From Gordonia sp049847105 (lineage in GTDB: Bacteria > Actinomycetota > Actinomycetes > Mycobacteriales > Mycobacteriaceae), in assembly GCF_049847105.1 (NCBI RefSeq), contig NZ_JBNCNS010000004.1:248001-312000 (forward strand): a stretch of 64,000 nucleotides of DNA. The letters run 5' to 3'. The translations under genes and the position numbers were made by a program. Under the pieces are notes generated by a model. The model did no database searches and was not told the origin of the DNA. It saw only the letters and a program-made list of their open reading frames with translations. The number at the start of each line of letters is the position of its first letter. The first letter of the stretch is position 1. Positions 8,336-16,758 of the stretch are shown here, in pieces.

Positions 8336-9091
8336 ATGGCGCACGCAGTCACCGACCACCCGTCGGATGCCGAACTGATCCAGACCGCATGCCGGCGCGT
8401 GACCGGCGCGACCCTGGCCGTCGAGGGCGCCGAGACAGCGCCCGTCAACGTGATCCACCTGTTCGAGTCACAGGCCTTCGTGCTCGTGCCGACCGACGGC
8501 GAGGCGATGCTTCTCGCCGGCGACAGCCCCGACGGGATGGCCGCGATGGTCGAGGTCACCGACTGCGCTCCCATCGATCTCCGCGAACGCGTGCGGTCGC
8601 TCATCTGGCTGACCGGCCACCTGCACGCGGTCCCGTCGAACCTGGAACGCGACCTCGCGGTGGAGATCGCCGCCGAAGATCCCGACGACGGGCTCCTCGA
8701 CATCGGCCACGGCCACTCGATGCTGCGCCTGCAGATCGACAGCGCGGTCATCGCCACGGCCTCGGGGGCCGCATCGGTCCCGGCCGCCGAACTCGCCGGG
8801 GCGCTCCCCGACCCGTTCTGGGAGTACGAAACCGACTGGATCGCCCATCTCGACGCCGACCACGCAGACGTGGTGGGCCGGCTGGCGCGCACGCTGCCGC
8901 GAGCGCTGCGCACCGGACGCGTCCGTCCGCTCGGACTCGATCGCTTCGGCATCCGGTTCCGCATCGAGGGCCCGGCCGGCGATTCCGACATCCGGCTGCC
9001 CTTCGCCCGGCCGGTCTCCGACGTCTACGAACTCTCCCAGGCGCTGCGCAACCTCGCGGGCTGTCCGTTCATCAACAGCCTGCCCGACTGA
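8336..9091 (+). CDS. DUF2470 domain protein (Rv3839-like), iron-linked
   Basis: 251 residues, soluble, no signal peptide. The central and C-terminal part (about residues 160-245, from WIAHLDADHADVVGRLA to PLGLDRFGIRFRIEG) has the DUF2470 look, a domain shared with pyridoxamine-oxidase-fold heme-utilisation proteins. The position next to pheA and behind an IdeR box matches M. tuberculosis Rv3839, which is iron-regulated. A role in heme or iron handling is inferred from this, not shown. Confidence 0.85.
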   Translation: MAHAVTDHPSDAELIQTACRRVTGATLAVEGAETAPVNVIHLFESQAFVLVPTDGEAMLLAGDSPDGMAAMVEVTDCAPIDLRERVRSLIWLTGHLHAVPSNLERDLAVEIAAEDPDDGLLDIGHGHSMLRLQIDSAVIATASGAASVPAAELAGALPDPFWEYETDWIAHLDADHADVVGRLARTLPRALRTGRVRPLGLDRFGIRFRIEGPAGDSDIRLPFARPVSDVYELSQALRNLAGCPFINSLPD

Positions 9092-9123
9092 CCGGCCCGG
9101 CGCGCACCCGTAAGCTGTGCGCC

Positions 9124-9933
9124 ATGCGCGCCACGCTCCGATCGGTACTGACACCGGAGCGCCCGCGGACCGTCGACGTCGTGACCGACCCCACCGAACG
9201 GCGGGCCATCGTCGTCGAACTGGCGATCGTCGGTGTGCTCACCTTCCTGTTCTCCGCAATTGCCGCCGCGCTCTCGCTCATCGAGGCGCAGCTGTCGGGA
9301 GGGATCGGGAACACCACCGTCGCACTGAATCCGTCGCGCTCGGATCTCGACTGGATCGACTTCGTGCGGCAGCTGATGAGCGCGATCCGGCTGTTCGCGA
9401 TCGGCGCTCTCGGGATCTATCTCTTGTGGCGCAGCGGGATCGGACTGAACCGGGTCGGCCTCGGCCGATGGGCACCGCGCCGCGACATCCCGGCAGGCGT
9501 CGGTCTCGCCGCGCTGATCGGGCTGCCCGGTCTCGCCCTGGTCGCCATCGCCCGTGCGCTGGGGATGAACGCCCATCTGGTGCCGAGCGAGGTCGACGGC
9601 GTGTGGTGGCGCTGGCCGATCCTGATCCTGATCTCGATCGGCAACGCGGCGGCCGAGGAGATCATCGTGGTCGCCTACTTCATCACCCGGCTACGCCAGC
9701 TCGGCACGTCGGAGAATGCCTCACTGGCCGCCAGTTCGGTGCTTCGCGGTGGCTATCACCTGTACCAGGGCGTCGGCGCGGGCCTCGGGAACGTGGTGAT
9801 GGGGCTGGTCTTCGGGCGGTTCTTCCAGATCACCTCACGCGTCTGGCCGTTGGTGATCGCACATGCGGTGATGGACGTCGTCGCGTTCGTCGGGTACGCG
9901 CTGCTCCACGACCATCTCAGCTGGGTGGGTTGA
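9124..9933 (+). CDS. CPBP-family intramembrane metalloprotease
   Basis: 269 residues with about seven hydrophobic segments. The three signature motifs of the CPBP (CAAX protease / bacteriocin-processing) family are in order: AAAEEIIVVAYF (EExxx), a GGYHLYQGVG segment, and PLVIAHAVMDVV. The Glu-Glu pair and the two His are the presumed catalytic residues. It starts 32 bp after the DUF2470 gene on the same strand and may be co-transcribed with it. The substrate is unknown. Confidence 0.9.
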   Translation: MRATLRSVLTPERPRTVDVVTDPTERRAIVVELAIVGVLTFLFSAIAAALSLIEAQLSGGIGNTTVALNPSRSDLDWIDFVRQLMSAIRLFAIGALGIYLLWRSGIGLNRVGLGRWAPRRDIPAGVGLAALIGLPGLALVAIARALGMNAHLVPSEVDGVWWRWPILILISIGNAAAEEIIVVAYFITRLRQLGTSENASLAASSVLRGGYHLYQGVGAGLGNVVMGLVFGRFFQITSRVWPLVIAHAVMDVVAFVGYALLHDHLSWVG

Positions 9934-9941
9934 CCCGACCG

Positions 9942-10643
9942 TCAGATGGTCAGTGGTTCCAACGCATACGGCGGCGCGCCGACACCGACGACCCGCACCG
10001 CACCCGACGGCGTGACCTCGGCCAGCCGCGCGTCCACCGGTTCTCGATCCCCGATCGACACGGTCACGTGCTTCACCCGATCGTCCTTCCACGTCCGCAC
10101 GTCGGTGCCGAACGCCGTTCCGGCCCAGTGGTACAGCCCGTCGAGCGGATCCAGATACCCGGAGATGCGCAGGTGCGCGAAAATCTCGTCACCGTCGGCG
10201 GAGAGCGTCGCGTCGCCGTCGAAGACGTCGTCGTCGATCGACTCGGTCCCGACCCAGTCGTAGTCATCCGGGCGGAAAGTTCGCAGCCGCTTGCGGCGAG
10301 TGCGCTCCGAACCCACTGCGGCCCAATCATTCTCGATCGTCCGCCGCACCACCACCGACCTCGCGCCGGTCACGGCGAAGTGCTCGATCAGGTCGACGAG
10401 GTAGCCGATCGCCCGCTCATCGGTGAGAAAGAATTCGCCGGGCCGTCCGGCCGAGGCGACGCCCAGATAGCCACCATCCGGCGACGGCGCCTCGCGTACC
10501 GCGAGATCACCGGGCGCCGGGTCGTCGACGATCTCGATCATCATCGGCGACTGGCCGATTCGTGTCTTGAGCCGACGGGCGAGCGGCCCGCACCCGATTA
10601 CCGCGACCGAGGTGGTCTCCGGAGTGGTCACTGGGCCCGTCAC
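9942..10643 (-). CDS. DUF4873-like protein with N-terminal nucleotide-binding motif
   Basis: 233 residues. The N-terminus reads SVAVIGCGPLARRLK, a Gly-rich dinucleotide-binding loop, but the protein is too short for a full flavoprotein. The C-terminal half (about 140-225, with FAHLRISGYLDPLDGLYHWAGT) resembles DUF4873, a domain often attached to flavin monooxygenases. Its ATG overlaps the end of the diiron oxygenase gene by 4 bp, so the two are translated together and probably act together. The DUF4873 call is from memory of the family pattern and is tentative. Confidence 0.6.
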   Translation of the reverse strand: MTGPVTTPETTSVAVIGCGPLARRLKTRIGQSPMMIEIVDDPAPGDLAVREAPSPDGGYLGVASAGRPGEFFLTDERAIGYLVDLIEHFAVTGARSVVVRRTIENDWAAVGSERTRRKRLRTFRPDDYDWVGTESIDDDVFDGDATLSADGDEIFAHLRISGYLDPLDGLYHWAGTAFGTDVRTWKDDRVKHVTVSIGDREPVDARLAEVTPSGAVRVVGVGAPPYALEPLTI

Positions 10644-11563
10644 AGGAACCCGCCACGACGCCAGCCGTATCGGGAGAGCCTGCTCATCAGTCCGGCGCTC
10701 TCGAGAAATGATGCGAGTGAGGCGAATCCGCGTACCTGGGCCTCACGGAACCGAGGGTTGGCGCGGGCTGCGCGAGCCGCGGCCCGACCGTCGAGCCCGG
10801 CCCGGCGATACATGGCGGGATTGGTGAAGAGCCGGCGGAAGAGGACACCGGCGAAGGCGTGCCCGTTGGCCGCGACGAAGGTCTCCCATCGGCCGCGGAT
10901 CGGCTTGCGCCGCATGATCCCGTCGCGGGCGAAACCGATGTGCCGGGCCTCCTCCGCGACGTGCACCTGCATGAGACGGGCCACCAGCGGCTGCAGCCGG
11001 GGATCGTCGAGCATCTCGCGTTGCAGGGCGTCGAAGATCTCCTCACCCACCAGCGCGGCCACCCACAGGAGACTGCCCCGCAGCGCATGGGGCAGCAGTG
11101 CCATCCCGACCCGCTCCCACAGTCGCATCTGGAACGGCCGGGCACCCGACCACTCGATGGCCCGGCCGAACATCACCATGTGCCGGCATTCGTCGCCCAT
11201 CTCGGTGAGGGCGTAGTGGGTCGTCGCCGAGGCCGGGTCGGCGACCATCAGTCTGGCCAGCAACGTGCGATTCAGCAGATTCTCGAACCAGATGCCGACC
11301 GAGAGGATATTGGCCATCTCCTGCCGGGACAGGTCGATGCGCTGCTGCGGCGAGAGCCCTTCCCAGATCTCGGTGCCCACCAGGCTGAGCACGCTGGGCG
11401 GCAGGAAGTAGCGCTCGGGTTCGGGGGCCCGATCCCAGTCCAGATCGACGACCGGTGCATACGACCGCTTCACGGAGCCGTTGATCAGTCGCCGCGAGAC
11501 GGCCTCCCGGCCCGCGGTGTCATCGCGTTCTGCCTCGGTCGTCGCGCGGGTCGTCACGGTCAT
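10640..11563 (-). CDS. AurF-like non-heme diiron oxygenase
   Basis: 307 residues, soluble and mostly helical. The carboxylate/His ligand motifs of AurF-type diiron oxygenases are present: an early Glu (RQEMANILS), EMGDECRHMVMF, a mid-chain Glu (LVGEEIFDAL) and HVAEEARHIGFAR. AurF oxidises an aryl amine to a nitro group; relatives in mycobacteria have mostly unassigned substrates. It is the first gene of a two-gene operon with the DUF4873-like gene. A short inverted repeat with arms ATACG/CGTAT lies about 45 bp upstream (11607-11621). Confidence 0.85.
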   Translation of the reverse strand: MTVTTRATTEAERDDTAGREAVSRRLINGSVKRSYAPVVDLDWDRAPEPERYFLPPSVLSLVGTEIWEGLSPQQRIDLSRQEMANILSVGIWFENLLNRTLLARLMVADPASATTHYALTEMGDECRHMVMFGRAIEWSGARPFQMRLWERVGMALLPHALRGSLLWVAALVGEEIFDALQREMLDDPRLQPLVARLMQVHVAEEARHIGFARDGIMRRKPIRGRWETFVAANGHAFAGVLFRRLFTNPAMYRRAGLDGRAAARAARANPRFREAQVRGFASLASFLESAGLMSRLSRYGWRRGGFL

Positions 11564-11726
11564 CGCACACCTCCGGATCGGTACTGCCTGTGACCTCCGA
11601 CACTAAATACGCGGGACGTATGTGTCAATACTCACTGTCACAGTTGGTGATGTTGTTTTGTGCGATGGGTCGCAGGCGGCCGCTCACGGGCCAGAATCCG
11701 GATCGGCGATGCGTACATTGGTTGGG

Positions 11727-13211
11727 ATGAATACGCCAGAGCCGCCGATGATGCGTCGGCACGGTGGCCCGCCCGGGCCCGCGCCGCGCTCCGGTGACCC
11801 TGCCCAACGGGGTGCTCCGGGCGGGCGACCGCCCCGCCGCAACCCGGTGCCGCCCGTCGAGAACGGCCCGACGCGACAGATGCCGCCCGGACGTGGGCCG
11901 GTCCCGCCCCCACGCCAGTCCCCACCTCAGGCCCCATTGCCTCAGGCCCCATCGCCTCGAGCCCCATCGCCTCAGCCCGGCGCCCCCGAACCCACCGCCC
12001 ATCTGCGCGACCGCCGGTCCGACGGCTCGCGCTATCAGCCCCCGCTGGCATGGTCGGACTCGCCGGGGTCACCGAGACCCGGCTACGCGCCGACTCAGCA
12101 GCCGGAGCCCATCCCGGGGCGCCCGGCCGAACCGCCCAGGCGTTCCGCGGAGCCGGGTCGTTCGGGTTCGCGGGGGTCGGGCGGTGTCCCGCCCCGCCGA
12201 ACACGGTCGAGCTCGACGACCGCACCGCCGGCACCCAAGCCGAAGCGAAAACGTCGTCGGCTGCGGATCGGTCGGCTCATCCTGGCCGTGCTGCTCCTCT
12301 TCGTCGTCGCGTCGGTGGGTCTGCTCTTCTACTACGACGGCAAGCTCCACCGCACCGAGGCGCTCGTCCCCTACGCCGGCCGACCGGCCGACACCCCGGG
12401 CACGAACTGGTTGATCGTCGGTAGCGACTCGCGCGCGGACCTGAGTGACGACCAGCGTCAGCAGCTCTCCACCGGCGACAGCGACGGTTCCCGCACGGAC
12501 ACCATCATGATGGTGCACAAGCCGCCGAGCGGTTCGGCGATGATCATCAGCATCCCGCGCGACCTCTACGTCCCGATCCCCGGTCAGGGATCGCACAAGA
12601 TCAACGCCGCCTTCAGTTTCGGTGGGCCCCAGCTACTCACCCAGACGGTGGAGCAGCTGTCGGGCGTCCGGATCGACCACTACGCGGAAATCGGCTTCGG
12701 CGGGTTCGACAGCGTGGTCGACGCCGTTGGCGGCGTCACCATCTGTCTCGATGAACCGCTCAATGATCCCAAGGCCGGTCTGAAGCTGCCCAAGGGCTGC
12801 CAGGAACTCAACGGCAAGCAGGCACTCGGACTCGTCCGCACCCGTGCCTTCCCCAATGCCGATCTCGAGCGGGTGGTGAACCAGCGCAAGTTCCTGAATG
12901 CCTTGATGGCCAAGGCGACAAGTCCGTCGGTGCTCGCCAATCCGTTCCGGCTGATCCCGTTCGTCAACGGAGCGGTCGATGCGCTCACCGTGGACGAGGG
13001 TGACCACATCTGGAACCTCATGGGGCTCGCATGGGCGTTGCGCGGCAACCCGATCACCACCACCACACCCACCGGCGGGGACGAGTACACCGACGACGGT
13101 GACTCACTTGCCGTGGGGGACAACACCGAACAATTCTTCAGCTACATCCGCAAGGGCGTCGCCGTCCCCGACGACCTCCTGTCCGGCAAGGGCGGCGTGC
13201 TCGGCGGCTGA
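11727..13211 (+). CDS. LytR-CpsA-Psr (LCP) cell-wall glycopolymer ligase
   Basis: 494 residues from the ATG at 11727. Residues 1-170 are Pro/Arg/Ser-rich and cytoplasmic, then a basic run (PKPKRKRRRLRIGR) precedes a transmembrane helix (about 187-208). The LCP domain follows, with GSDSRAD, SRTDTIMMVH and SIPRDLYVPIPG, whose Arg and Asp residues bind the polyprenyl phosphate. In mycolate bacteria such enzymes attach arabinogalactan to peptidoglycan outside the membrane. It lies directly before bfrB, as the LytR-like gene Rv3840 does in M. tuberculosis, but here it is full length. Longer upstream starts are possible but add unconvincing sequence. Confidence 0.92.
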   Translation: MNTPEPPMMRRHGGPPGPAPRSGDPAQRGAPGGRPPRRNPVPPVENGPTRQMPPGRGPVPPPRQSPPQAPLPQAPSPRAPSPQPGAPEPTAHLRDRRSDGSRYQPPLAWSDSPGSPRPGYAPTQQPEPIPGRPAEPPRRSAEPGRSGSRGSGGVPPRRTRSSSTTAPPAPKPKRKRRRLRIGRLILAVLLLFVVASVGLLFYYDGKLHRTEALVPYAGRPADTPGTNWLIVGSDSRADLSDDQRQQLSTGDSDGSRTDTIMMVHKPPSGSAMIISIPRDLYVPIPGQGSHKINAAFSFGGPQLLTQTVEQLSGVRIDHYAEIGFGGFDSVVDAVGGVTICLDEPLNDPKAGLKLPKGCQELNGKQALGLVRTRAFPNADLERVVNQRKFLNALMAKATSPSVLANPFRLIPFVNGAVDALTVDEGDHIWNLMGLAWALRGNPITTTTPTGGDEYTDDGDSLAVGDNTEQFFSYIRKGVAVPDDLLSGKGGVLGG

Positions 13212-13228
13212 GGTGAGGCGAGCCGAAT

Positions 13229-13262
13229 GTTGGTGAGGCTGAACTCAGTTAGGCTCAACTGG
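13229..13262 (+). promoter_or_regulatory. Tandem IdeR-like boxes upstream of bfrB
   Basis: Two overlapping 19-base windows (13229-13247 and 13244-13262) match the IdeR consensus at 13 and 12 of 19 positions. They are spaced exactly 15 bp apart on repeated AGGCTSAACT cores, and a weaker GGGCTGAACT copy follows at 13261-13270. M. tuberculosis bfrB is activated by iron-loaded IdeR through tandem sites upstream of its promoter. The same arrangement here supports iron-induced ferritin expression. Confidence 0.6.
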
Positions 13263-13291
13263 GCTGAACTGGGCTTTTCGGGCCTTCTACG

Positions 13292-13846
13292 ATGAACCCC
13301 ATGACAGCCACCACGGACGAGACCGTCTTCCACAAGCTGCTGCATGACCAGATCGGCAACGAGTTCGCCGCCGCACAGCAGTACACCGCGGTCGCCATCT
13401 ACTACGACAGCCACGACATGCCGCAGCTGGCGAAGCACTTCTATGCCCAGTCGGTCGAAGAGCGCAACCACGCGATGATGATCGTGCAGTACTTCCTCGA
13501 TCGCGACATCGATGTGGAGATCCCCGCCGTCTCGGCTCCCCGCAACGACTTCGCCGACTACCGGGCACCGATCGAACTGGCCCTGACACAGGAGAAGACC
13601 GTCACCGAGCAGATCGTCGATCTGGCCCGGGCCGCCCGCGACAACGGCGACTACCTCGGCGAGCAGTTCATGCAGTGGTTCCTCGCCGAGCAGGTCGAGG
13701 AGGTCGCCACGATGACCACCCTGCAGACGATCGCCGAACGCGCACAGGGCAATCTGTTCGACCTGGAGAATTTCGTCGAGCGCGAGGTCAATGGCGCGCC
13801 TGCTTCCGCGACGCCTGCCCCTGCTGCCGCAGGCGGCAATCTGTAA
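13292..13846 (+). CDS. bfrB: Ferritin, iron storage
   Basis: Non-heme ferritin that oxidises Fe(II) and stores it in a 24-mer cage in the cytoplasm. Ferroxidase ligands are in place: the first-helix Glu in GNEFAAAQQY, the Glu/Glu/His in SVEERNHAM, and later Glu residues in LTQEKTVTEQ and LAEQVEEVA. It resembles M. tuberculosis BfrB closely along its length, including a flexible C-terminal tail ending AAGGNL. Two in-frame ATGs (13292 and 13301) are possible; the second gives MTATTDETVF. Its neighbours and upstream boxes fit iron control by IdeR. Confidence 0.95.
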   Translation: MNPMTATTDETVFHKLLHDQIGNEFAAAQQYTAVAIYYDSHDMPQLAKHFYAQSVEERNHAMMIVQYFLDRDIDVEIPAVSAPRNDFADYRAPIELALTQEKTVTEQIVDLARAARDNGDYLGEQFMQWFLAEQVEEVATMTTLQTIAERAQGNLFDLENFVEREVNGAPASATPAPAAAGGNL

Positions 13847-13860
13847 GAACGCGCGTGGCC

Positions 13861-13933
13861 CGTTTCACATGCTCAGCGCGTTTCACATCATTCAGCCCGT
13901 TTCACATACTCGACGCGTTTCACATACTCAGCG
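13861..13933. repeat. Four 18-19-bp direct repeats after bfrB
   Basis: Units with core CGTTTCACATACTCAGCG occur at 13861-13878, 13879-13897, 13898-13915 and 13916-13933. They fill the gap between convergent bfrB and the DUF5926 gene, and the last overlaps that gene's stop codon. Confidence 0.8.
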
Positions 13934-14917
13934 CAGTGTGACCTGCCGACCGCGAATACCATCGCGCGAACGGAGTTCGGCGGTGCTGAGATCGCCGGTC
14001 TGGGCCATCGCCTCGGTGAGCCATTCGTCGAACCGGTCCAGGCCGGGGTACCACTCCTCATGGTGGAGCTCGTTGTCCAGATCGAACACCGGCACCAGCA
14101 GCCCGTGGGTGCGGAACGATCCGGCGAAACGCGAACCCTCGCCGAGGGTCAGGCGATCCGCGGCATGCAGCCGGGCCAGCGCGGTCATCAGGTCGTCCTC
14201 GTCCTCCGGTCGCACCCACCTCAGATGGGCGCGCTCGCCGGCGTCGACCCACCAGGGTGCGCCGACACCGCTCTTCGGGTTCAGACGCGCGGTCGGCATG
14301 ATCGAGTCGTTGGCCCGCTGGAACATGTCCGCGATCTCCGGCGGCACATCGGTTCCCGCCGGGAACCACCACGAGAAGTCGTCGTAGACGACCAGTTCCA
14401 GCTGCGCATCCACGTCGAGCAACTTGGTCAGCGACCGCGAGGTGGCGGCGGGCGCGTACTCCGCATCCGGCTCGGCGTGGGCTGCCCACTCGATGGCTTC
14501 GGCCAGCGATCCGGTCAGGTCGGCGGGCTCCGGGTCGGTCTGCATCGCGACGAGGCCCTCGGGCCCGTTCGTCGCGTCGCGGACCAGCGCCGGCACCGCG
14601 CCGGGCAGGATCGTCGCGAGTCGAACCTCGTTCCGAATACCCTTCGGCCGTTGCGATTTCGCCGAAGGGGCGGAATCGTCGGGCAGCGCCGACGTCAGTT
14701 CGGGTTCGGCCGGTCCGGGTTCGACGAGCGCGAGATCGGCGATGGCCGAGGCCACGAACGCGCGCAACGCCACGAGGTCGCACTCGGCCGCCAGTCCCGC
14801 AAAGGGCCTGGGCGGCGGTGCCATCGCGGCGAGCTGCCGCTCCTTGCGGGCGGCCACCCGCTCGGCCCGATTACTGCCCGGACGCGGTCCGCTGCCCCGC
14901 TTGCTCTTCTTCGCCAT
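13928..14917 (-). CDS. DUF5926 family protein
   Basis: 329 residues. The start MAKKSKRGSGPRPGSN is the basic, disordered N-terminus typical of this actinobacterial family. The rest is acidic and soluble, with a conserved-looking central part (VVYDDFSWWFPAGTDVPPEI and PWWVDAGERAHLRWVRPEDED). No catalytic motif or membrane segment is recognised. The function is unknown; the family is widespread in Actinobacteria. The stop codon lies inside the repeat downstream of bfrB. Confidence 0.8.
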   Translation of the reverse strand: MAKKSKRGSGPRPGSNRAERVAARKERQLAAMAPPPRPFAGLAAECDLVALRAFVASAIADLALVEPGPAEPELTSALPDDSAPSAKSQRPKGIRNEVRLATILPGAVPALVRDATNGPEGLVAMQTDPEPADLTGSLAEAIEWAAHAEPDAEYAPAATSRSLTKLLDVDAQLELVVYDDFSWWFPAGTDVPPEIADMFQRANDSIMPTARLNPKSGVGAPWWVDAGERAHLRWVRPEDEDDLMTALARLHAADRLTLGEGSRFAGSFRTHGLLVPVFDLDNELHHEEWYPGLDRFDEWLTEAMAQTGDLSTAELRSRDGIRGRQVTLR

Positions 14918-15013
14918 GCGTCCACCTTCTCATGAGGCGACACCGCCGAGCCGAGGGTGGCGGCCCGCCGCGTGGCCGGAATCGGGCACCCGGCCTGCTC
15001 AGACTGGTCGGGT

Positions 15014-15150
15014 ATGGGCGTGAACGATCGAACCCATGGCGGCATCTCGGTGAGCGAACGCCGGGATCACCGTCGCGGCCGATTTCTCGACGCAGGCCTG
15101 GCGCTTTTCGGGGAGGACGGCTACCAGAACGCCTCCGTGTCGGCGCGCGC
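15014..15150 (+). pseudogene. Remnant of a TetR-family regulator
   Basis: From the ATG at 15014 the frame reads RRGRFLDAGLALFGEDGYQNASVSA, the first helices of a TetR DNA-binding domain. The recognition helix (normally ending in a YYHF- or RHFP-type motif) and the whole ligand domain are missing: the frame continues into unrelated sequence and the next 220 bp are non-coding. This looks like a 3'-deleted regulator. Confidence 0.55.
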
Positions 15151-15263
15151 CCTGCGCCTCCACAACCTCAGTGACGTCCTCGTCCGATTTCTGCTCGCGC
15201 TCACCTGGAGTTCACCGGAGCCGTATCGCTGCGCCCACCACCATGAGGCGGTATTTTATTATC

Positions 15264-15278
15264 GTGAACGAAGTTCAC
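15264..15278. promoter_or_regulatory. Palindrome GTGAAC-GAA-GTTCAC, possible operator
   Basis: A perfect 6-3-6 inverted repeat directly follows an AT-rich stretch (TATTTTATTAT, 15252-15262) that is unusual in this GC-rich region. It lies about 90 bp upstream of the next small gene, so it could be its promoter and operator. No known regulator motif is matched. Confidence 0.4.
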
Positions 15279-15365
15279 CTGTGTGGTTGCGCGAATCAGA
15301 GGAGGACACATGCTGCATCACGACGTGGCCGGTACCGCCCGCGGTACGGAGGAGGTCGGACAGAC

Positions 15366-15641
15366 ATGGCTCTTCTGAAGAAGAAGCGTGAGGCCGAGCC
15401 CGAGGCGGAGTCGGCCACCGAGACCGCACCGAGCGATCCGGAGATCGTCATCGGCACCACGGTCTCGGCCACTCTCGACGACGGTACCGTCGTGGAGGCT
15501 GTCGTGGTCGACGACTTCGGTGAACAGACCGAGGCCTCACTGACCCACATCGGGTCTCGACCGATCCGTGCCAAGCGCTGGGCCATCAAATCGGCCACCG
15601 GCGAGTTGGCCTTCACCGACACCATCGAACCGCGCCACTAG
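15366..15641 (+). CDS. Small hypothetical protein
   Basis: 91 residues starting MALLKKKREAEPEAE, with a GGAGGAGG ribosome site 9 bp upstream. Residues 30-90 look like one small beta-rich domain (IGTTVSATLDDGTVVEAVVVDDFGEQTEASL). Codon choice matches the surrounding real genes. No family is recognised and there is no signal peptide. Confidence 0.65.
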   Translation: MALLKKKREAEPEAESATETAPSDPEIVIGTTVSATLDDGTVVEAVVVDDFGEQTEASLTHIGSRPIRAKRWAIKSATGELAFTDTIEPRH

Positions 15642-15672
15642 CCGATAAGCGAGCGCACTTCCCAAGTGCGAC

Positions 15673-15939
15673 ATGGCGAATTGTCAGGGGGGCAATCCGT
15701 TGGTCAGTAGTTCTGCCGAGATCTTCACGTCCGAGGACCATGCGCGGATCACCGCCGCAGCGCGAGTACGCAGGCACGTCGCATTCGATGAGGTTGCGGC
15801 GCTGCGTACTCCGGGTCCGGCGTGGTCGTCGTATCTCGATGCTCTCGGACTGCCCGATCTGGCCGACCGCGCTCGAGCCAGGCTACCCACCGACATCGCC
15901 GACTTCGCGGCGCGCTCACGCGACATCGGGACACGATGA
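15673..15939 (+). CDS. Small hypothetical protein
   Basis: Up to 88 residues. A GGGGGG ribosome-like site at 15685-15690 is better placed for a TTG start near 15700 (LVSSSAEIF) than for the ATG at 15673. The body is soluble with a helix-rich look and GC-rich codon thirds. It is convergent with glpQ1, ending 28 bp from that gene's stop. No family is recognised; it could be a spurious frame. Confidence 0.4.
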   Translation: MANCQGGNPLVSSSAEIFTSEDHARITAAARVRRHVAFDEVAALRTPGPAWSSYLDALGLPDLADRARARLPTDIADFAARSRDIGTR

Positions 15940-15966
15940 GATCCGCCGCATCCCCCAGCCCGGGAC

Positions 15967-16758
15967 TCAGTCGACGGTGACCAGCCAGTCACGCACCTTC
16001 GCAGGACGATTGGTCGCGAGCCAGCGAACGCCGAGATCCGCGCAGAGCTGGACGTCGACCTGCTCGTCGACAGTCCAGCAGTAGGTGACCCGACCGGCCG
16101 CGGCGGCCCGGTCGACCAGATCCGGGTTCAGCCGCAGGGTTTCCACGGACGGCCCGATGCCGGTGGCACCCACCGCCGTCGCGGCACTGCCGCCGAGCAA
16201 GCGGGCGGTGTCCCCGAGCAGGATCGTCGGCAACATCGGGGCGTGCCGGCGAATCCGCCACACCCCGGCCGACGAGAACGAGATGACCACCGCGCGACTG
16301 TGATCCGCCGACGGCGGCGTGCCCACACCGAACTCGTGGAGCAGCGCCAGCAACTTCTGCTCCACCAGGCTGCCGTAGCGGACCGGATGCTTGGTCTCGA
16401 TGAACAGCCGCACCGGCCGTCGCCAATCCAGCGTCAGGGAGAGCAGTTCTCGCAGGGTGAGCACCGACGCCTTGTCGCCTGCCGGATGCCAACTGCCGAA
16501 ATCCAGATCGCGTAGTTCCGCCAGCGACATCTCGCTGACCACACCGGTTCCGTCGGAGGTCCGGTCGACGGTGCGGTCGTGGACGCAGACGAGCTCCTGG
16601 TCACTGGTCAGCCGGACGTCGCATTCGAGGCCGTCGGCTCCCTGACTCAGGGCCAGCTCGTAGGCCGCCAGGGTGTGCTCGGGGAGCGCCTCCGAGGCGC
16701 CACGGTGGGCCACCACGGCGGGCTTGCCGGATCGGGAGATCTGCTCGACACCCGTCAT
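15967..16758 (-). CDS. glpQ1: Glycerophosphodiester phosphodiesterase
   Basis: Cleaves glycerophosphodiesters to an alcohol and glycerol-3-phosphate in phospholipid turnover. The ATG at 16758 gives 263 residues and overlaps the upstream gene's stop (ATGA). The GDPD motifs are clear: VAHRGASEALPEHT at the N-terminus (catalytic His and Arg), GLECDVRLTSDQELVCVHD (metal-binding Glu and Asp, catalytic His), and later FIETKHP and a C-terminal CWTVDE. No signal peptide, so cytoplasmic. M. tuberculosis glpQ1 (Rv3842c) has the same length range and neighbours. Confidence 0.93.
   Translation of the reverse strand: MTGVEQISRSGKPAVVAHRGASEALPEHTLAAYELALSQGADGLECDVRLTSDQELVCVHDRTVDRTSDGTGVVSEMSLAELRDLDFGSWHPAGDKASVLTLRELLSLTLDWRRPVRLFIETKHPVRYGSLVEQKLLALLHEFGVGTPPSADHSRAVVISFSSAGVWRIRRHAPMLPTILLGDTARLLGGSAATAVGATGIGPSVETLRLNPDLVDRAAAAGRVTYCWTVDEQVDVQLCADLGVRWLATNRPAKVRDWLVTVD

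Noticed and set aside
13861..13933. CRISPR array
   Set aside because: The units are contiguous direct repeats without unique spacers, and no cas genes are in the window.
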